64,000 nt of DNA from Perognathus longimembris pacificus (Eukaryota > Chordata > Mammalia > Rodentia > Heteromyidae): assembly GCF_023159225.1 (NCBI RefSeq), contig NC_063162.1:89799880-89863879 (forward strand), in the 5' to 3' direction. Shown piece by piece: positions 13,911-28,747 of the stretch. Below the pieces are notes generated by a model. That model did no database searches. It had not been told where the DNA came from and worked only from the letters and a program-made list of their open reading frames with translations. Made by a program: the position numbers and the translations under genes. The stretch's first letter is position 1. Every line of letters begins with the position of its first letter.

Positions 13911-16900
13911 TATGTGTGTGTGTGTGTGTGTGTTTGCCAGTACTGAGGATTGAATTCAGGGACTTACACTCTTCTATGACTTTTTCACTCAAGGCTGGTG
14001 CTCTACTACTTAAACAATTCCGACTTCTATTTTTTCTTTTGCTGGTTAGTTGGAGATTCTTATCTTGTCTCATGGATTTGTCTGCCCCAGCTGGCTTGAA
14101 CTGTGATCCTCAGATCTCATCCTCCTGAATAGCTAGGATTAGAGACGTGAACCACTGGCCCCTGACTGCTAGAACTCTTGACCCATCTCTGTACATAACA
14201 CTGAAGCTATATTTCCAGTCCTGAAACCCATCAATGTTTCATCTTCATTAATATCAGAAACAATAGATTTTCATTCCCAGCAACCAGTATAAAGGAAATT
14301 GTAAAAGGGAACAAATCCTTCCCACTCTTTGAAAGCATGATGGCATACGCTGTAGATCCTCAGTTTGATGCCTTTCTCTGCAGCACACACTTCCTGCTTC
14401 TCAGGAATGTGAATTGCTAACCCACAGCACAATATTAAACAAGTGTCACAGACAGGGCACATAAATCCCTCATTCTTGACACTAATGGAAGTGACTCAAA
14501 TGTTTCTCCATTAAGTATGGTTTTCTCTGCAGGTTTCTGGTAGATACTTTTCATCAACTTCTAAAGGTTCCTTCAAATTCTTATATTTGAAAAATATAAG
14601 ATGTAAAGGCAATAACTTAAGATCCTACCTTAAGAAACTTGAAAAGTTGAAGAAATTAACTTCAAAAGAAATTCCAAAAAGGAAACAATCAACATAAGAA
14701 TGGAAATTAGTGAACCATAAAGTGAACAAAAGAGAAACTTAACAGAGTCAAATGTTAATTCTTTGAAAACAGAAGTAAAATTGGTCAGCACCAAGAAAGG
14801 CTGATTAAGGAAAAAGAACAAAACAAAATTAGTAGCACGGGGAAGACAGGCGGCCACCAGGCCAGATTTCTGAGATGTTCTATGCACAATGGAATAATAG
14901 TATAAACTATAATGCTTAGATACATTTTCTCTACAAAGGGCCAGACGCTGACTGTTCAGTTCTGTGGAGTCACAACTCCCTCACTTCTACTCCATTTTGT
15001 CACTGTGACATGCAGGCAGGCTCAGACAAAGTACCCTGGGAACGAGTCAGACAGAAAACTACAATTTGCCAACCCCAACAAATATCCCAAACCAAAGGAA
15101 CCTCAAAAAGCTCAACAGCAACCTGTGTACTAAAGCAATCAATTGATGATAAGGAGTGATCTACAAAGAACACTCCAGGCCCTAATAGCAGTATCTTATG
15201 TCTATAATATAATCAGCTCTTTCACTAAGTAGGATGGAGCACTAGCCAGTCCCCTTTTGAGTATATCCCAAGCCGCTCAAAGATATCCTAAGGAACCATT
15301 TATAAATATCTGTGACAAAAAATAAAATGAGCACATACACTGCAGCAAAGTATGCAAACATGTATAAAGGACAGTTCTGACTAACTGGATTAATAATAAA
15401 CTTGAGGTTTTTTAAATTCAGAAATGCAAATTTGGCTCATTTAAAATTTCACATGGTTGTGGGTGTTGCTTTAGTGGTGAGGGTCACCCTTAGCACAAAG
15501 GAAGCTCCAAGTCCAATTCCCTGCTTTCCCCAAACCCCAAGAAACTTAGTACAAGAAAAAAAAGATACCTATTATCCAGGTATGGTGCTATAAGCTTGTT
15601 GTCTTTGATACCTGGAAGACTGGGAGACAGTTCCAGGGCAGCCTAGGCCTGGAACTCAACACAAAAAGTGGGCACGTGCCTGTCATTCCACGTACAATGA
15701 GAAATGAAGTAGGAGCATCACAGCCCAGTTTCAGTCTGTCAGTCTGGTGAAAGGGGATGGCAGAGTGAAGCAGCTCATATCATGATGGCCAAGAAGCACA
15801 GAGAGGAAGAGAGGGAACAAGAGATTGAATGGAAGAGAGACTGCTTGTGTTATAGACTTGCTTCTTTTTGACCTTTAATCCCATCTCAGTCTAATGAAGG
15901 TGCCACCATTCCATCCCCTGGCTAAACCCTCTTCAGAAACTGTTACTGACATACACACAAAGGGGTGCTTTACTAATCACCCAGTCACATCTTCATCCAA
16001 TCAATATAACAATCGAGAATGAACATCATAATATAGTAAGCAAACTTGGTAAAGAACCATCACTGCAAAGCACCTTAGGAGAAATATGGTAACTTTTAGA
16101 TTGGCAAGAATTTTTTGGATATGATCCCAAAAGCACTAGCTATGAAAGGGATATTTGGTTCATCAAAACTGACAGAGTACTAAGATACAGAATATATATT
16201 AAGAGATCAGTATAGTATTTAGTCATAAACAGTGAAAATAAACATTTCAAATTAATTACTATACAGAATCTCATTACACATATAAACTATATTGTGAGAA
16301 ATGTGTAAGACTTTTCAACTGAAATCTACAGAAGACATTGTTGAGAGAAATTAAAGATGTCCTATATAGAATGATATAGGAATATCTTTTTTTTTTTTTG
16401 GCCAGTCCTGGGCCTTGGACTCAGGGCCTGAGCACTGTCCCTGGCTTCTTCCCGCTCAAGGCTAGCACTCTGCCACTTGAGCCACAGCGCCACTTCTGGC
16501 CGTTTTCTGTATATGTGGTGCTGGGGAATCGAACCTAGGGCCTCGTGTATCCGAGGCAGGCACTCTTGCCACTAGGCTATATCCCCAGCCCCAGATATAT
16601 AGGAATATCTTGATGATTGAGAACCATCATTATTGAGGCATCTATATTCTCCTCTAACATTTACATTTGGATACAATATCTAAGTTAAAATTTAATTAGG
16701 CTAAAAATTAATTACAATTTTAATAATGAACACAATGTGAATAAAATGTAGATAGAAAGAAATCTAGAATAATCCAAGCAATTGAGAATAGGACAATAAA
16801 GTTGGAAGCCCTATTAATATGATCTTGAGTTACTATAATGTATGGCAATGAAGACTATTGATATGGCATAAAGGCATAAAAAGATACCAATGGAACAAGA

Positions 16901-19900
16901 AGGTTTGGAAATTGGTCAACATATGCACAATCAATTGATGCATGGCCAAGTAAATTTAGTGTGGAAAGGTAGTAAAAACCATTGAATTTAGTGGGAGCCT
17001 CAAACTGTGGAGCGCCTTGAGAAAAACAGGAGGGAACTGCCATGACTTTTAGGTAGGCAAGACTGTATTGTATGTGTCGGAAAAAAATACTAGTGATGCA
17101 AGAAACTTGGTACATCAAAATTATATAAGAAATGTATCCAATGCCTAACGTATGAAACTGTAACCTTTCTGTACATCACTTTGACAATAAATAAGAAAAA
17201 AATAAAAATCTTTGTTGGAAAACAAATTACAACTTTCTTTGCCTATATTTGGGCAGTCTAAAATCTGAGGATCTTAGTTAGAAGTCAGCCTGAGCAGAAA
17301 AGTCAGTGAGACTCCATCTCCAGTTAACCAGCAAAAAGCTGGGCTAGAAGTGCAGCTCAAGTGGTAGTGCATCAGCTGTGAACAAAAATGCTGAGTGAAT
17401 GTGAAGCCCTGAGTTCAAGCCTCCTTCAAGGAAGGAGAGATGGAAGGAACTGGGCCATCTACTCTAAATGAAGAAATTCTGCAACCAATAATAAAAATGC
17501 AAGGCATCCAATAAAAAAAAATTAGCCAAAAATTTAAACAGATACTTTGGAATAGGAGATAGAATGCTAATTTAGAAGTTGCTCAACATCTTAGGGAGAA
17601 ATGCAAAATAATATTGCACTGAGATACTCTTATCGCCACCCGAATGGCTACAATAACAATTATATGACAACACTAATTATGGGCAAGTATATTGGAATTC
17701 TGTTGCATTGTTGATGGGAATTTAAGAATGAACAACTTTTTGTCTCTTAAATGGTTAAATATACGCCATCCCTATCCTCAAGCAATTTTACTTTTAGGTA
17801 TTTGCCCAGAAGATGAAGTTATATCTACACAAAGAATATTTTTGTTTTTTAAAAAACAAACAACTACAAAAGCAATACTTACAAAACTGTTTGGTGTAAA
17901 TGAACTGAACAACTCATGGGGGGAGGGGAGGGGAGGGGGAATGAGGGAGGAGGTAACAAACAGTACAAGAAATGTATCCAGTGCCTAATGTAACCTCTCT
18001 GTAATTCAGTTTGATAATAAAATATATATATATATAAACAAAGAATGTTTTTGTGGTTTTTTTTCAAATTTTTATTATCAAATTGATATACAGAAAGGTT
18101 ACAGTTTCATACGTTAGGCATTGGATACATTTCTTGTACTGTTTGTTACCTTGTCCCTCATACCCCCCCTCCCCCTTTCCCTTTCCCCCCCTGAGGTGTT
18201 CAGTTCACTTAACAAAAAAAAGAATGTTTTTAAGAACACTTAAAGTAACCTTAAGCCTCACACTAGAGACCAAAGTGCTACCATGGTGATTCTGCTCCAG
18301 CACAGCCTACACTCAATGGAGCCATGTGACCACAGCCTGAAACCCTTGAAAGTATCAGCCAAAGCAAACCCGCTCTCTTTTTGGTTGTGCTCCTAAGTTA
18401 GTTGGTCACAGCAATAAAAACTGACTAACACAACCACCAATTTTGCCTTCAATTTGGTTTTTTCCTGCTTACTTATGTATTATTAATAATTATTATTTGT
18501 TAAAGTCATTGTACAAAAATTCTCTAAGTCAGGTTATGAGTACAATGTATTTTTTATCAATGTTACCCTTTCCCCATTGTTCTCTCCCATTTCCCCCCCC
18601 CTCCTATCCTTACCTTAAGTTATGGAATTCATTTTTTAATGTAAGGTACACTGAATATAATAATTGCACTTGCTCACCTTTCCCATTTGTTTTTGAAACA
18701 ATTTCTCTGGTGGTGATTAAAAGGAAGGGTAGAGATGGCCTTTAAGCAGTAAGATGAAAGTGCCCTTTCTAATAATACAGTAATTCTGAGTCTTTGTAAC
18801 AGTAAAGGATAGATGTCTAATGGGTGACGTTTTATACTATTTATCAAAAGCTCTCAGCTTATCACTGTCTCTGAGCCTTGTTGGGATCAAGGCTAATGCT
18901 CTACTCCTTGAGCCACATCACCACTTTCAGCTGGCTTCTGGGTAGTTTATTGAAGAGTCTTACAGACGTTTCTACCCCAGCTAGCTTCAAACCCTGATCC
19001 TCAGATCTCAGCCTCCTGAGTAGCTACGAATATAGGTATGAGCCACTGGCACCCAGCTTGTCACTAATGAAAAGTACAAAATTCATCTCTCTTCTGATTA
19101 TTTTTACCCTGCTCAGTAATAAAGGAGAAGAAAAATCATAACAGCTCCAACGTCTCCAAAACAAAATACTTTTGCCAAGGAAACTTCCAGTCTAAATAAT
19201 TAAATTTTTATATCTGTCCTATTTTCACAAATTCTAACAAGCTAGGGTTATATCCAAATATATGCAGGGTTATACCCTAATATGTTGGATATATCCAAAA
19301 TGTGGCATTTTTAATCCTAATACCATCATGAAATTATACTAGGTCTCAGGGGAAAAATAGAATTTAAAATAACATCTTGGCTTATTTATCTCAAAGTTCA
19401 AAAGCAAGAGCTAAGGAAAAGAAGTTTCTCATTTAAGTAGATTATCTATGATAGCCAACATTGATCTCCTGTTCTAAAATTAAGCTATTTTAAAGTATCA
19501 AAGTTCATTTCAAAGACTCACAGAATTAATGAGATTAACTTTAATTAAAAACATAATCCAGCACATAGCTGGTTCCATTTTTTAAAGGGAGAACAGTAAA
19601 AGGGTGTGTCAGCCTAGATGTATAGTATTCTTCATGCTTTAGGAATGTGAGAATGCTAGCTTCTCCTATACCTCTAACTTCCTTTGATAATAAATGATAA
19701 ATACAAGATGGATAGATGGCCTGGAAGTATGGCTCAACAGTCAAAACACCACCAGCCTGTCAAGTACAAATCCCAGTGCCACCACCACCTGCCACCAAAA
19801 AAACAACAACCCCAAAACAGATTTATGGATGAATAGTTAGGTTAGAAGTCTGAATAAAATACATGATACTAATTATAGGATAAAGATGGTAAATTTAGAT

Positions 19901-22900
19901 GTCAGTATACAAATCTCTCAACTTTTCTATATGTTTAAAACATTTTATAAATTAGGAGTAATTTTATTAAATTGTATATCACATCAAACGCCACTGACAT
20001 TACTGTTGCTATCAGCATCATACAGTAGCAATAGCAATGGCTAACATATAATATTTCAGTTTTGCCAAGCACTTTACTATTGTATTTTACATATGTTAAC
20101 CTTTCTAGAGTACAGTGCACAGGTTATCCTTGTAGTACAGATGATGAAACTAAGACATATGAAAATCGCTTGCCCAGAAAGTGGAGCTGAGACTCAAAGT
20201 GGTAGAGTGCTAACCTTGAGTGAAAAAACTCAGGTTCAGCCCGAGTTCAAGTCTACACCCAACAATAAGAAAAGAAAGGAAAGAAGGAAGGAAGGAAGGA
20301 AGGAAGGAAGGAAGGAAGGAAGGAAGGAAGGAAGGAAGGAAGGAAGGAAGGAAGCCACTTGCCAAAGCCATAGAACTGATTAATAACTGATGGAGCTGAG
20401 ATTTGAGCACATGCAAATTAGTCTGTTTCTTTTCTTAACATATGCAACAAGGAAGAAAGTGAACTCAAAAGTAGATTTAAGAAATTACCTAAATTACAGC
20501 ATGAAAAGGTAGAAAATATGGGACATGAAGAATGCCATACATCTAAGCTGAAACCCTTTTAGTGTTCTCCCTTTAAAAATAGATGCAAAAGCAAAGGCAC
20601 TGATCAAGTTAGAAGGGAAGGAAATTTTCTGAAATTGAAGAAGATATATAAATTAAGATCAAAGGGCTGAGTCTTTAACAGACTAAATTTAAGAGGGGAG
20701 TAGAAGAATCTTTCATCTAGGTGTAGTATAATCAAATATCAAAACCATAAAAAGAAATCTTAAAAGCAGCCAAAACCAATCCAGACTTTCCTTTTACAAA
20801 GGAGAAGAAATTTGACTGTTCTAAGTTTTTATACCAACAATGAAAGTCACAAGATATTGGAAAAATATATTTTTCTAGGGCTGGGATGGAGCTTAGTGGC
20901 AAAGTGCTTGCCTTGCAAGTGCAATGTCCTGCATTTGATCCCCAGTACACACACACACACATACACACACACACACACACGTTTATTATATACATATTAT
21001 GTGTATATATATTATATATAATATATATTTCTAAATTCTAACACTCAACTCCAAATTCTACACCTAAACTATCAAAAAGAAGTTAAAATAAAGACAAGGG
21101 ACCCAAAGATTTTTCTATTCATCATTTAACAAGTGCTAAAAGATCCACTGTGAAAAGAAAGGAATTAAAGTCAGAAATAAGAAATAGGAGAAAGGAAAGA
21201 ACACAAGAGAGAGAGAAAGGGAGAGGGAGGGGGAGAGAGAGAACAAAGCCATTGCCAAATATTAAGATAGTGAATTCAAGTAAAAAAAAATGTAACTACT
21301 AAATCTCAGGCACTTCTTTCAACTGAATCCTATAATGTTAAGTGTACCAAATACCAACCAATGCTCACACTCATGCAGATAGAAAAGCAAGAATATATTC
21401 TCTAAGAGTAAATAGTAAATGATGAAAGTTACCTCTTTAGAGTATCAAAAAGTATCATAAATCCATAAAAAATACCTGTTTTTTGTGGAAATCCTTTAGG
21501 GCTGTTTCATAGCCTTCTTCCAGCCGACTAAAGGCAATTCCTACATCGGTTGTCCACCATATTTGTGAGCCTGTTAGTGCAACTTGGGCTGGGAAATCAA
21601 AAATCCACAGCTCCCTAGGTTTTTCTTCATAGGCTGCTATGGCTCCTGTGATAGCCTGGCGCACTGTTTCTTGCATTGTCTGTTCAAGTTGTAGAAGCCA
21701 AATTTCCACCTTGGGAAGCAAATTGAAATGTAGTAACACTGGTTTAGCCATGGAAGATAATCATCCATCCTCACACCTGTGCTATTACAGATGGACTTAC
21801 TCTAACCCTTCGAGGAAACTACAAGAGGGATGATTCAAAGGAGAAAGTCTATGTTCTTTACACAAGCCTGTCTTCTCCCAGGGGTACAGCTCATGTTACT
21901 TTACCTACTAGTGGGCTAATAACTCTTCATAGCTTAAATAGAGGACGTGCTTTCTGTAACTCAGTTTTTAACTGTGAAAACAAAAGGGTTCTACACCAGG
22001 GCTCTCCTCTGATAATAGTGTTTTGAGAAATTCAGTATCACAGCCTCCTCCAGAGGTGAGTTATATTCTAGAGCTTTGATGTAATTAAAAATTGATTTTA
22101 AAAATACCTTCTGGTTATTTTTAATATCCTAAAAATCCTTCTCTAAAATCTCCATAGATTTTACTCTGAAGCCAACATATTTTCAGAAAGAATCTTAATC
22201 ATATTCCCTATTGGTTATAATCTTTGCCCTTGTCAGAAATTAGACAGGTAGAGTATATAGAGAATAGGACAACTGCTGACTTGTGAAAATAATCTTTTAA
22301 ATTAAAGTTTATTTTGCTTGCACAAATCTCTTAGCCGGTTTTCTATCCTGTTTGAATGTGCTTTACCCTATTAATCCACCTCTCTGGTTTCATTTGATGA
22401 TAACACGCAACTGAAAAAGTATGTATTATCTGCAAAAACAAAAATTATCCTAGCAATAAAAAAAGACTAAAAGCCAGGTACCAGTAGCTCGCGCCTATAA
22501 TCCTGCTACTCAGGAGGCTGAGATCTAAGGATAGAGGCTGAAAGCTAGACTAATAAGACAAATCCATGATATTCTTATCTCCAATTAACCAGCAAAAACA
22601 CAGAGGTGTAGGTTTGGTTCAAGTGGTACAGTGCCTGCTTTGAATAAGGAGCCAATCAAGAACTGAGGCCTTGAGTTCAAACTGGGGGAAAAAAAGACCA
22701 TACTGAATAAAAACCAAAGACTATATGAGATACTAAAGATGCTACAATGGATTTTAAGACTTTCTTGACAATTGGAATGGGGGGCATACTTTTCATGAAC
22801 TGGCCACCTTCTCCTTGAGAGAAAAGGGAAGTGCTGCAGTGAGCATGTCCCAGTAGCAATTGAGGAGTCATCTTCCCTTGCTTCAAAGTTGGGCTTTATT

Positions 22901-25900
22901 AACACACACAAGTTCAGGGTAACCAATCTAATCCCTGGGGTCCTCTGTCTCTGCTTTTAAGTACCACAAGAGAGCATGAGCTGTCAGTAAGTCAGTCATA
23001 ACTTGATCAAGCAGTTCCCATGAAATATGGAATGCATGTCCTCAGTAGAGCCACCTGTCCCGAAGAATGTCCCATCCATTTACAAAGAGGAAACACATGC
23101 TAAGTCAACAGAGCAGCTCATGTTTGGATCACCATGCCAACAATAGCAACAACACGGTGTGCTTAGACAACACAGTGTGATTTGACAACTCAGCTCTGAT
23201 GGGGTGTCCGCTGGATCCTTGTGGATATTATGTAACATTCAGCCTAACCATCTATGATTAAAATGACTGCCCTCATTATTACTAATTATGCATATAAATG
23301 TTTCCTCAGTGAGCCAAAGACCAAGGTTATGTCTTATTCTTTGGTTGGTCCCTAAAAGCCTAAGGCAACATCTGGTGCATAGTAAGTATTCCATCAACAC
23401 TTGCCCAACAAGATATAAACAAATTAAAGTGGAAAAGAAAAATTAGAAAGTGTGGGAAATATTAAAAGAGAGAAAATAAAAAGCATCTTTAACAAAAAAC
23501 AAAGAGAGCAAATGCAGTATGTGCTCCAAAGTCTCAGCATCAGTTTCTTATACAGAGTAAGAGCACTATAAAAACTTTCAATATCAAGGGCTCCTGCTAG
23601 TGACAAGCACATTGATCAATTGGACTCTCCCCCTCTGGGCACCATGCCAGGAAATGACAGCCTGCTGGGTCGGGAGCAGACAGTAACACACTTTTGTCAA
23701 GATAGTTTATGGTGACTTTTTCTAATCATTATAATAATATCCTAAAAACCCCAAGAGACCAAAAAATATATTTTAATCAAAGTGTTCTACCATCTGCTTC
23801 CCCTTCATTTGGCAGGACTTTTCTGGTAAATATTAAAAAAGTAACAGAGAGGAGTAAAGAGAACCCTTGTAAAAACAAGCTTACAAACTAATTGCTGCAA
23901 AGAATTTTAAGGAAGGAAGCCCATGCCCCAATTCCAAGATTCACTGATAGATGCTAATTTACTTTCTTCATGGGTCCAACCAAGCTGCCCATACACCAGA
24001 AAAAAAAAAGATGCAGTTCCCCTCATTCATCAGAATGAACTGAGGGCTCTGCCATATATTATAAGAAGTCATTCTTGAGGACAAGTGTATTTTTAAGGTA
24101 CTTTTTGTTGTTGTTTTCTTCTGTTGTACAGGTACTGGAAAGAACTTGAACTCAGGCCTTAAGAGCTCCTAGTTGGTGTTTTTACTCTACCACTTGAGGG
24201 ACACCTCCACTTCTGGCTTTTTGCTGGTTAGTAGGAGATAATCTCAGGAACTTTCCTGTCCTGGCTGGCAGGAGCCACTATCCTCAGTCTCCTGAGTAGC
24301 TAGGATTGCAGGAATGAGCCACCAGTGCCTGGCCATGATATTCCAACTCTGTGCATATAATAATTAGAGCATGTGAAGCCAGATTAGTAGACTCAAAAAA
24401 CCCTTTTACAGCATTAAAGTTCAAGCCCCTTAAAGTCGTATTTTATCATAAGGCACTTCATGGCCCTTTCCTATAGTCTCTGAGTAATGGTGAACATAGA
24501 GTAGGCTAAATAAAAGGCTGCAATTCCTATTTATTATGAGGTGCCTTCATTTCATTTGTGACCATCACCTTTGGTATGGTTCAAATCCTGGCACCTCAGA
24601 CACCCTGAAGTGAAATGAGTAGAAACTGAAGCAGCAGGGGAGAGTTGCCCTTTGCCATAGTGGACACCACAAATTGGAATCTTTTAGCACAAATGCAACC
24701 AAAGTGTGATTTGATACAAGTTTTTTTTTTCCTGATCAACTGATAATTGAAATTATACTGGGGACATTCCCCTCACATGCAAAACTTCATAATCATATCT
24801 TACATGGCCCGTGCAATCACACTCCACAGAGAATGGGACATACTCCTTTTCTTTGCTATACATTCCAACTGCTCGGTGTGCAGAGTCATCCTGATTATCT
24901 CTGAACTGCAAGTCTGTCATGCTGTCGAAGAGTTTGGCAAGATGGCGTGTTACCTAAGATGAGAATATTAGAAAAAAGTGTTTCTAAATGTTGACAGACA
25001 TATTCAGATAGTCTGGCAATATAACATCACAAGACTTTCTAGAGTTTTAGAGTTGTCCCAAATGTTTTACTTCAAAATAGATTCCAACACAAAATGCTGG
25101 AATGTTTAACTTCAACTGCCAGCACTTGAAGTGACCTTGTTGAAGAAACAGCCAGGCAGCCTGTGCCCGTCATTACCAGCTGGCTAGCAAACACTCACCT
25201 TGCAAAGTAACCTATTTTCTGTCTAAAGATTGGAGGCCTCTGGAACTTCCACCTTGCCTCTACTTACTACTCCTGTAGATAAGCAACCTTTTGGGACTTT
25301 CATAGTCAAACATTTTTAAATTTGAATTTATATGATCAATCCATTTAATTTTAAAAGCTGGTAGTTACATTCATCAAGATGCACCACACTTACAAACTGA
25401 CATGCTGCACTGAAACCTCTTTGTGTCTAACAATAATAAAAATAAGCAAAGAATAGCTGGTAAAATATCTGGAACAAACATGTAAATTGGATATCTTATT
25501 CTGTTTTGTATATAATATTCTCATTTATTTACCTGATACTTCAGTAAAGCTCACAAAATCTATGATACCTAAGAAAGGCAAATAGCACTTTCTATTTCCA
25601 TTGAATAAGGAAATTGAAGCAGAAATATTAGGCAAATTCTCCAAGTCGACATTGCTAAAGATGAACAGCAATGAAATTTTGAGCCTACAATTGCAGGCTG
25701 TATCATTAAAAGTCAAATCCTCTACTGCCATAATCTCTTGAATCCTGTTTATAGTTTTCCAAAGGAAATTGAGTTTGGTGCAGATTATGGACAATTGGGT
25801 AATTAAAACAAAGATCAAATTGAAAAATGAAATTATCAGCTTCTGTCTTACTAGAGGCCAGTTTGAAAGATAAAAAAAAGACTTGATCTCCAAACACAAC

Positions 25901-28705
25901 CCCTGAGGAATGGCCTGGTCATTCATGCAGCATAGATCAGGAAGGGCCTCCCACCCATGACTGAGTTTGCCATAGAAGAAGGGAGAGGAAGACAGACTTT
26001 GTGTAAGTAGACTCCCATCCACAAAGGGAAGGAAAAAAATGGAGGACACACTTAACTCTTGGGCACATCAGTCTGTCATTTCTCTTAGGGTATACTGAAT
26101 AAAGTCCAGAGAAAGGGCCAAGAAGCATCAAGAGTAGGGATACATATCTATTTGTTATACATGGCACAAATGGAAACTACCAAGTTTCATGGTTCCTCAA
26201 TAATTTAAATATAGAATTATTAATAAAGTACCAACCACTCCAAGGTAGCTCTTGGTACTCAAATAGGTATTTATACTATGGCTCACAGTAGCCAAAAGGT
26301 GACATACATTATTGGATGGATGAATAAATTGTGTAATCATACAACGGAATGTTGTGGGATGCAATGTTCCTATAAAAAGGAATGAAGTACATATATGTAA
26401 GACAACATGGATGAATTGTGAAAATCCCAAACTACATCCAGTTTTCTAGCTATAAAATACCACAGGATCCCATTTAATTGTAATACCAAGACTGGGAAGA
26501 TCCATAAATACAGAAAGTAGATTGGTTTATAGGAACCAGGGAAAGGGAGCTACACAGAGCAACTATGGACAACCTTTCCTTTGGGGGTGCCAATGATGTT
26601 AGAACTAGTAAGAAGTGATGGCTTTACAGAAATGTGTGATGTGGAATTATAGACTTTGAAACCATTGATTTTATAAGAATTTTACCTCAATAGAAAGAAT
26701 CACTTCTGGTAAGCAAATTATAACTGAAAGATATGTATATAACATTTCCCAGCATATAGACTCTTGTCTGTGGGATGAGCTTTTCTTCAAATGCAGTTTA
26801 ACCAGACCAGCTAAGCATACAATAACAGCTTCTAGAAACAAGAGCAACCTGCCTAGTTAGCTGCACAATAAGGCCAACATCAGAAAGAGACTCCTTAAGG
26901 CTGATTTAATCTTTGAAGATTTTAACCTTTACATTTTTGCTGTATGGGCAGTTTTAGCATTGAAGAAAACCACATCAAGAAGTCTTCCAAGTTTAAAATA
27001 GATGAGTTGTTGAGACTCTTGCTTACTTCAGATGTAGAGAGAGTGGTAGCCGACTGATCACTACCTAGGTTATCATATTGTCCTTTATTCCTGTACATTA
27101 CCCAAAGGGCATCTCTATGCAGGAAGTTTGCAATAATCTAACAATCCATTCTCTCAGCCCAAGTGGCCAGAAGCGCACAGATGTTGAATGACTTCTACTG
27201 GGTAATGGGCCTAGATAATATTCAATTGAAAAGCTGCAAGATGAATGAGACTCAGCCATCAAACACCATCACACGTTATTGCTTTGCTGGGAAAATTATT
27301 TTAAAACAACTTCTGGCCCTAGCACTCAGTCATTGGCCAGGAAATGCAAACTTTATAACTTACACTTTTTCTCCATACTTACATCTTAGCATGGTTGAAG
27401 TCTGATGATTTTATACTGTTCCAGAGAGGATAAGACATTTTGGTAATGAATGTGCATCATGTTGTCCTCAAGTTTTATTCTATTTTTAGTAAATCACACC
27501 AAGCACACCATCAATCTTCATATTTCACCCCAAATTAAGATTCCTTCTTCCTAGCTATTTTTTTTTTTTGGCCAGTCCTGGGCCTTGGACTCAGGGCCTG
27601 CGCACTGTCCCTGGCTTCTTCCCGCTCAAGGCTAGCACTCTGCCACTTGAGCCACAGCGCCGCTTCTGGCCGTTTTCTGTATATGTGGTGCTGGGGAATC
27701 GAACCTAGGGCCTCGTGTATCCGAGGCAGGCACTCTTGCCACTAGGCTATATCCCCAGCCCTCTTCCTAGCTATTTGCAAAGATACTTTATGTTGTTACT
27801 AAAATTTTTAAATGCCTTTTTTTTTTTTTTTTTTTTGCTGGTCCTGGGGCTTAAATTGGGGCTTGGGCATTATCCCCAAGCTTTCCCATGCTCAAGGCTA
27901 GCAGTCGACCACTTGAGCCACAGTGCTATTTCTGGACTTTTCTGAGTAGTTGATTGGAGATAAGTGTTTCATGGACTTTCCTGCCCAGGTTGGCATCAAG
28001 CTTCGATCCTCAGATCTCAGCCTTCTGAGTTGCTAGGATTATAGGCATGAGCCACTGGTGCCTGGCTTAAAAATGACCTTGCCTTATTACTTGATCTTCC
28101 AGTCCCTTTTGTGCTGATTATTTTTGAGACAGGGTCTCACGTTATGCCCAAGCAAACCTTCCTACTTATGCTTCCCCAGTACCTGGGATGACAGATGTGC
28201 AACACGGCATCCAGCCATTGATATGGAGTGTTATGAACTTTTTTTGGGGGGGGGGCAGTCCTGGGGCTTGGACTCAGGGTCTGAGCACTGTCCCTGGCTT
28301 CTTTTTGCTCTAGGCTAGCACTCTGCCGCTTGATGTGTTATGAACTTTTATGCTCAGTTCCAGGCTGACCTCCCACCATAATCTCCCATCTCTCCTTCTT
28401 AAGTAGCTGGGATTACAGGCTTGAGACATTGCACCTGGCTTGGGCCAAGACTTCCTCATGTTTTAATTAGGGTTCTTAAAGGTTAGTAACAAAGGCAGAA
28501 ATGTTCTCTCAATATGAGTAAATGAGGTATATTAACCTGCTAATGCCACAGTCAGCCCTGACTTCACACAATATGGAATCATAAAAATGACCACCCAAGC
28601 AAAAATCACACCAGCTACATAATCAATTTGGGAAACAGGACAGTACAAAGATGAGTGCACGTGTGTTTGTGTGTATGTATGTGTGTGTGTGTGTGTGAGA
28701 GAGAC

Positions 28706-28747
<42 letters not shown>

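Larger units (their letters stand above)
11168..21475 (-). other. DNAH11: Intron W12-W13
   Basis: A 10.3 kb intron with old MIR-like pieces, several composite and ID-type SINEs, ancient LINE-1 ORF2 remnants (16.09-16.17 and 17.48-17.83 kb), young LINE-1 tails, and microsatellites at 13.86, 20.27 and 20.95 kb. Positions 14170-15400 and 19080-19700 hold nothing recognisable. The segment 18290-18425 ends like an old LTR or DNA-transposon relic, unclassified. Confidence 0.8.
21710..24803 (-). other. DNAH11: Intron W11-W12
   Basis: A 3.1 kb intron with composite SINEs at 22472-22684 and 24128-24336 and a possible MIR/L2-like scrap near 23340-23400. The rest is unrecognised. Confidence 0.8.

Noticed and set aside
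13720..14128. Open frames of 60 to 117 codons rich in Ser-Leu or Arg-Glu repeats.
   Set aside because: These are translations of the AG/TG microsatellite and the adjacent SINE, not genes.
15570..15730. Possible B1-type SINE.
   Set aside because: Only scattered similarity (AGACTGGGAGACAGTTCCAG, GCAGCCTAGGCCTGGAACTC); no clear head, promoter boxes or target duplication, so not listed as a feature.
18290..18425. Possible MaLR or DNA-transposon end (ends CAGCAATAAAAACTGACTAA).
   Set aside because: The ending looks familiar from several old mammalian repeats but I cannot assign a family or a start.
20093..20416. Open frames with long Lys-Glu-Gly-Arg or Phe-Leu-Pro-Ser repeats.
   Set aside because: Pure translation of the GAAG microsatellite in both directions.
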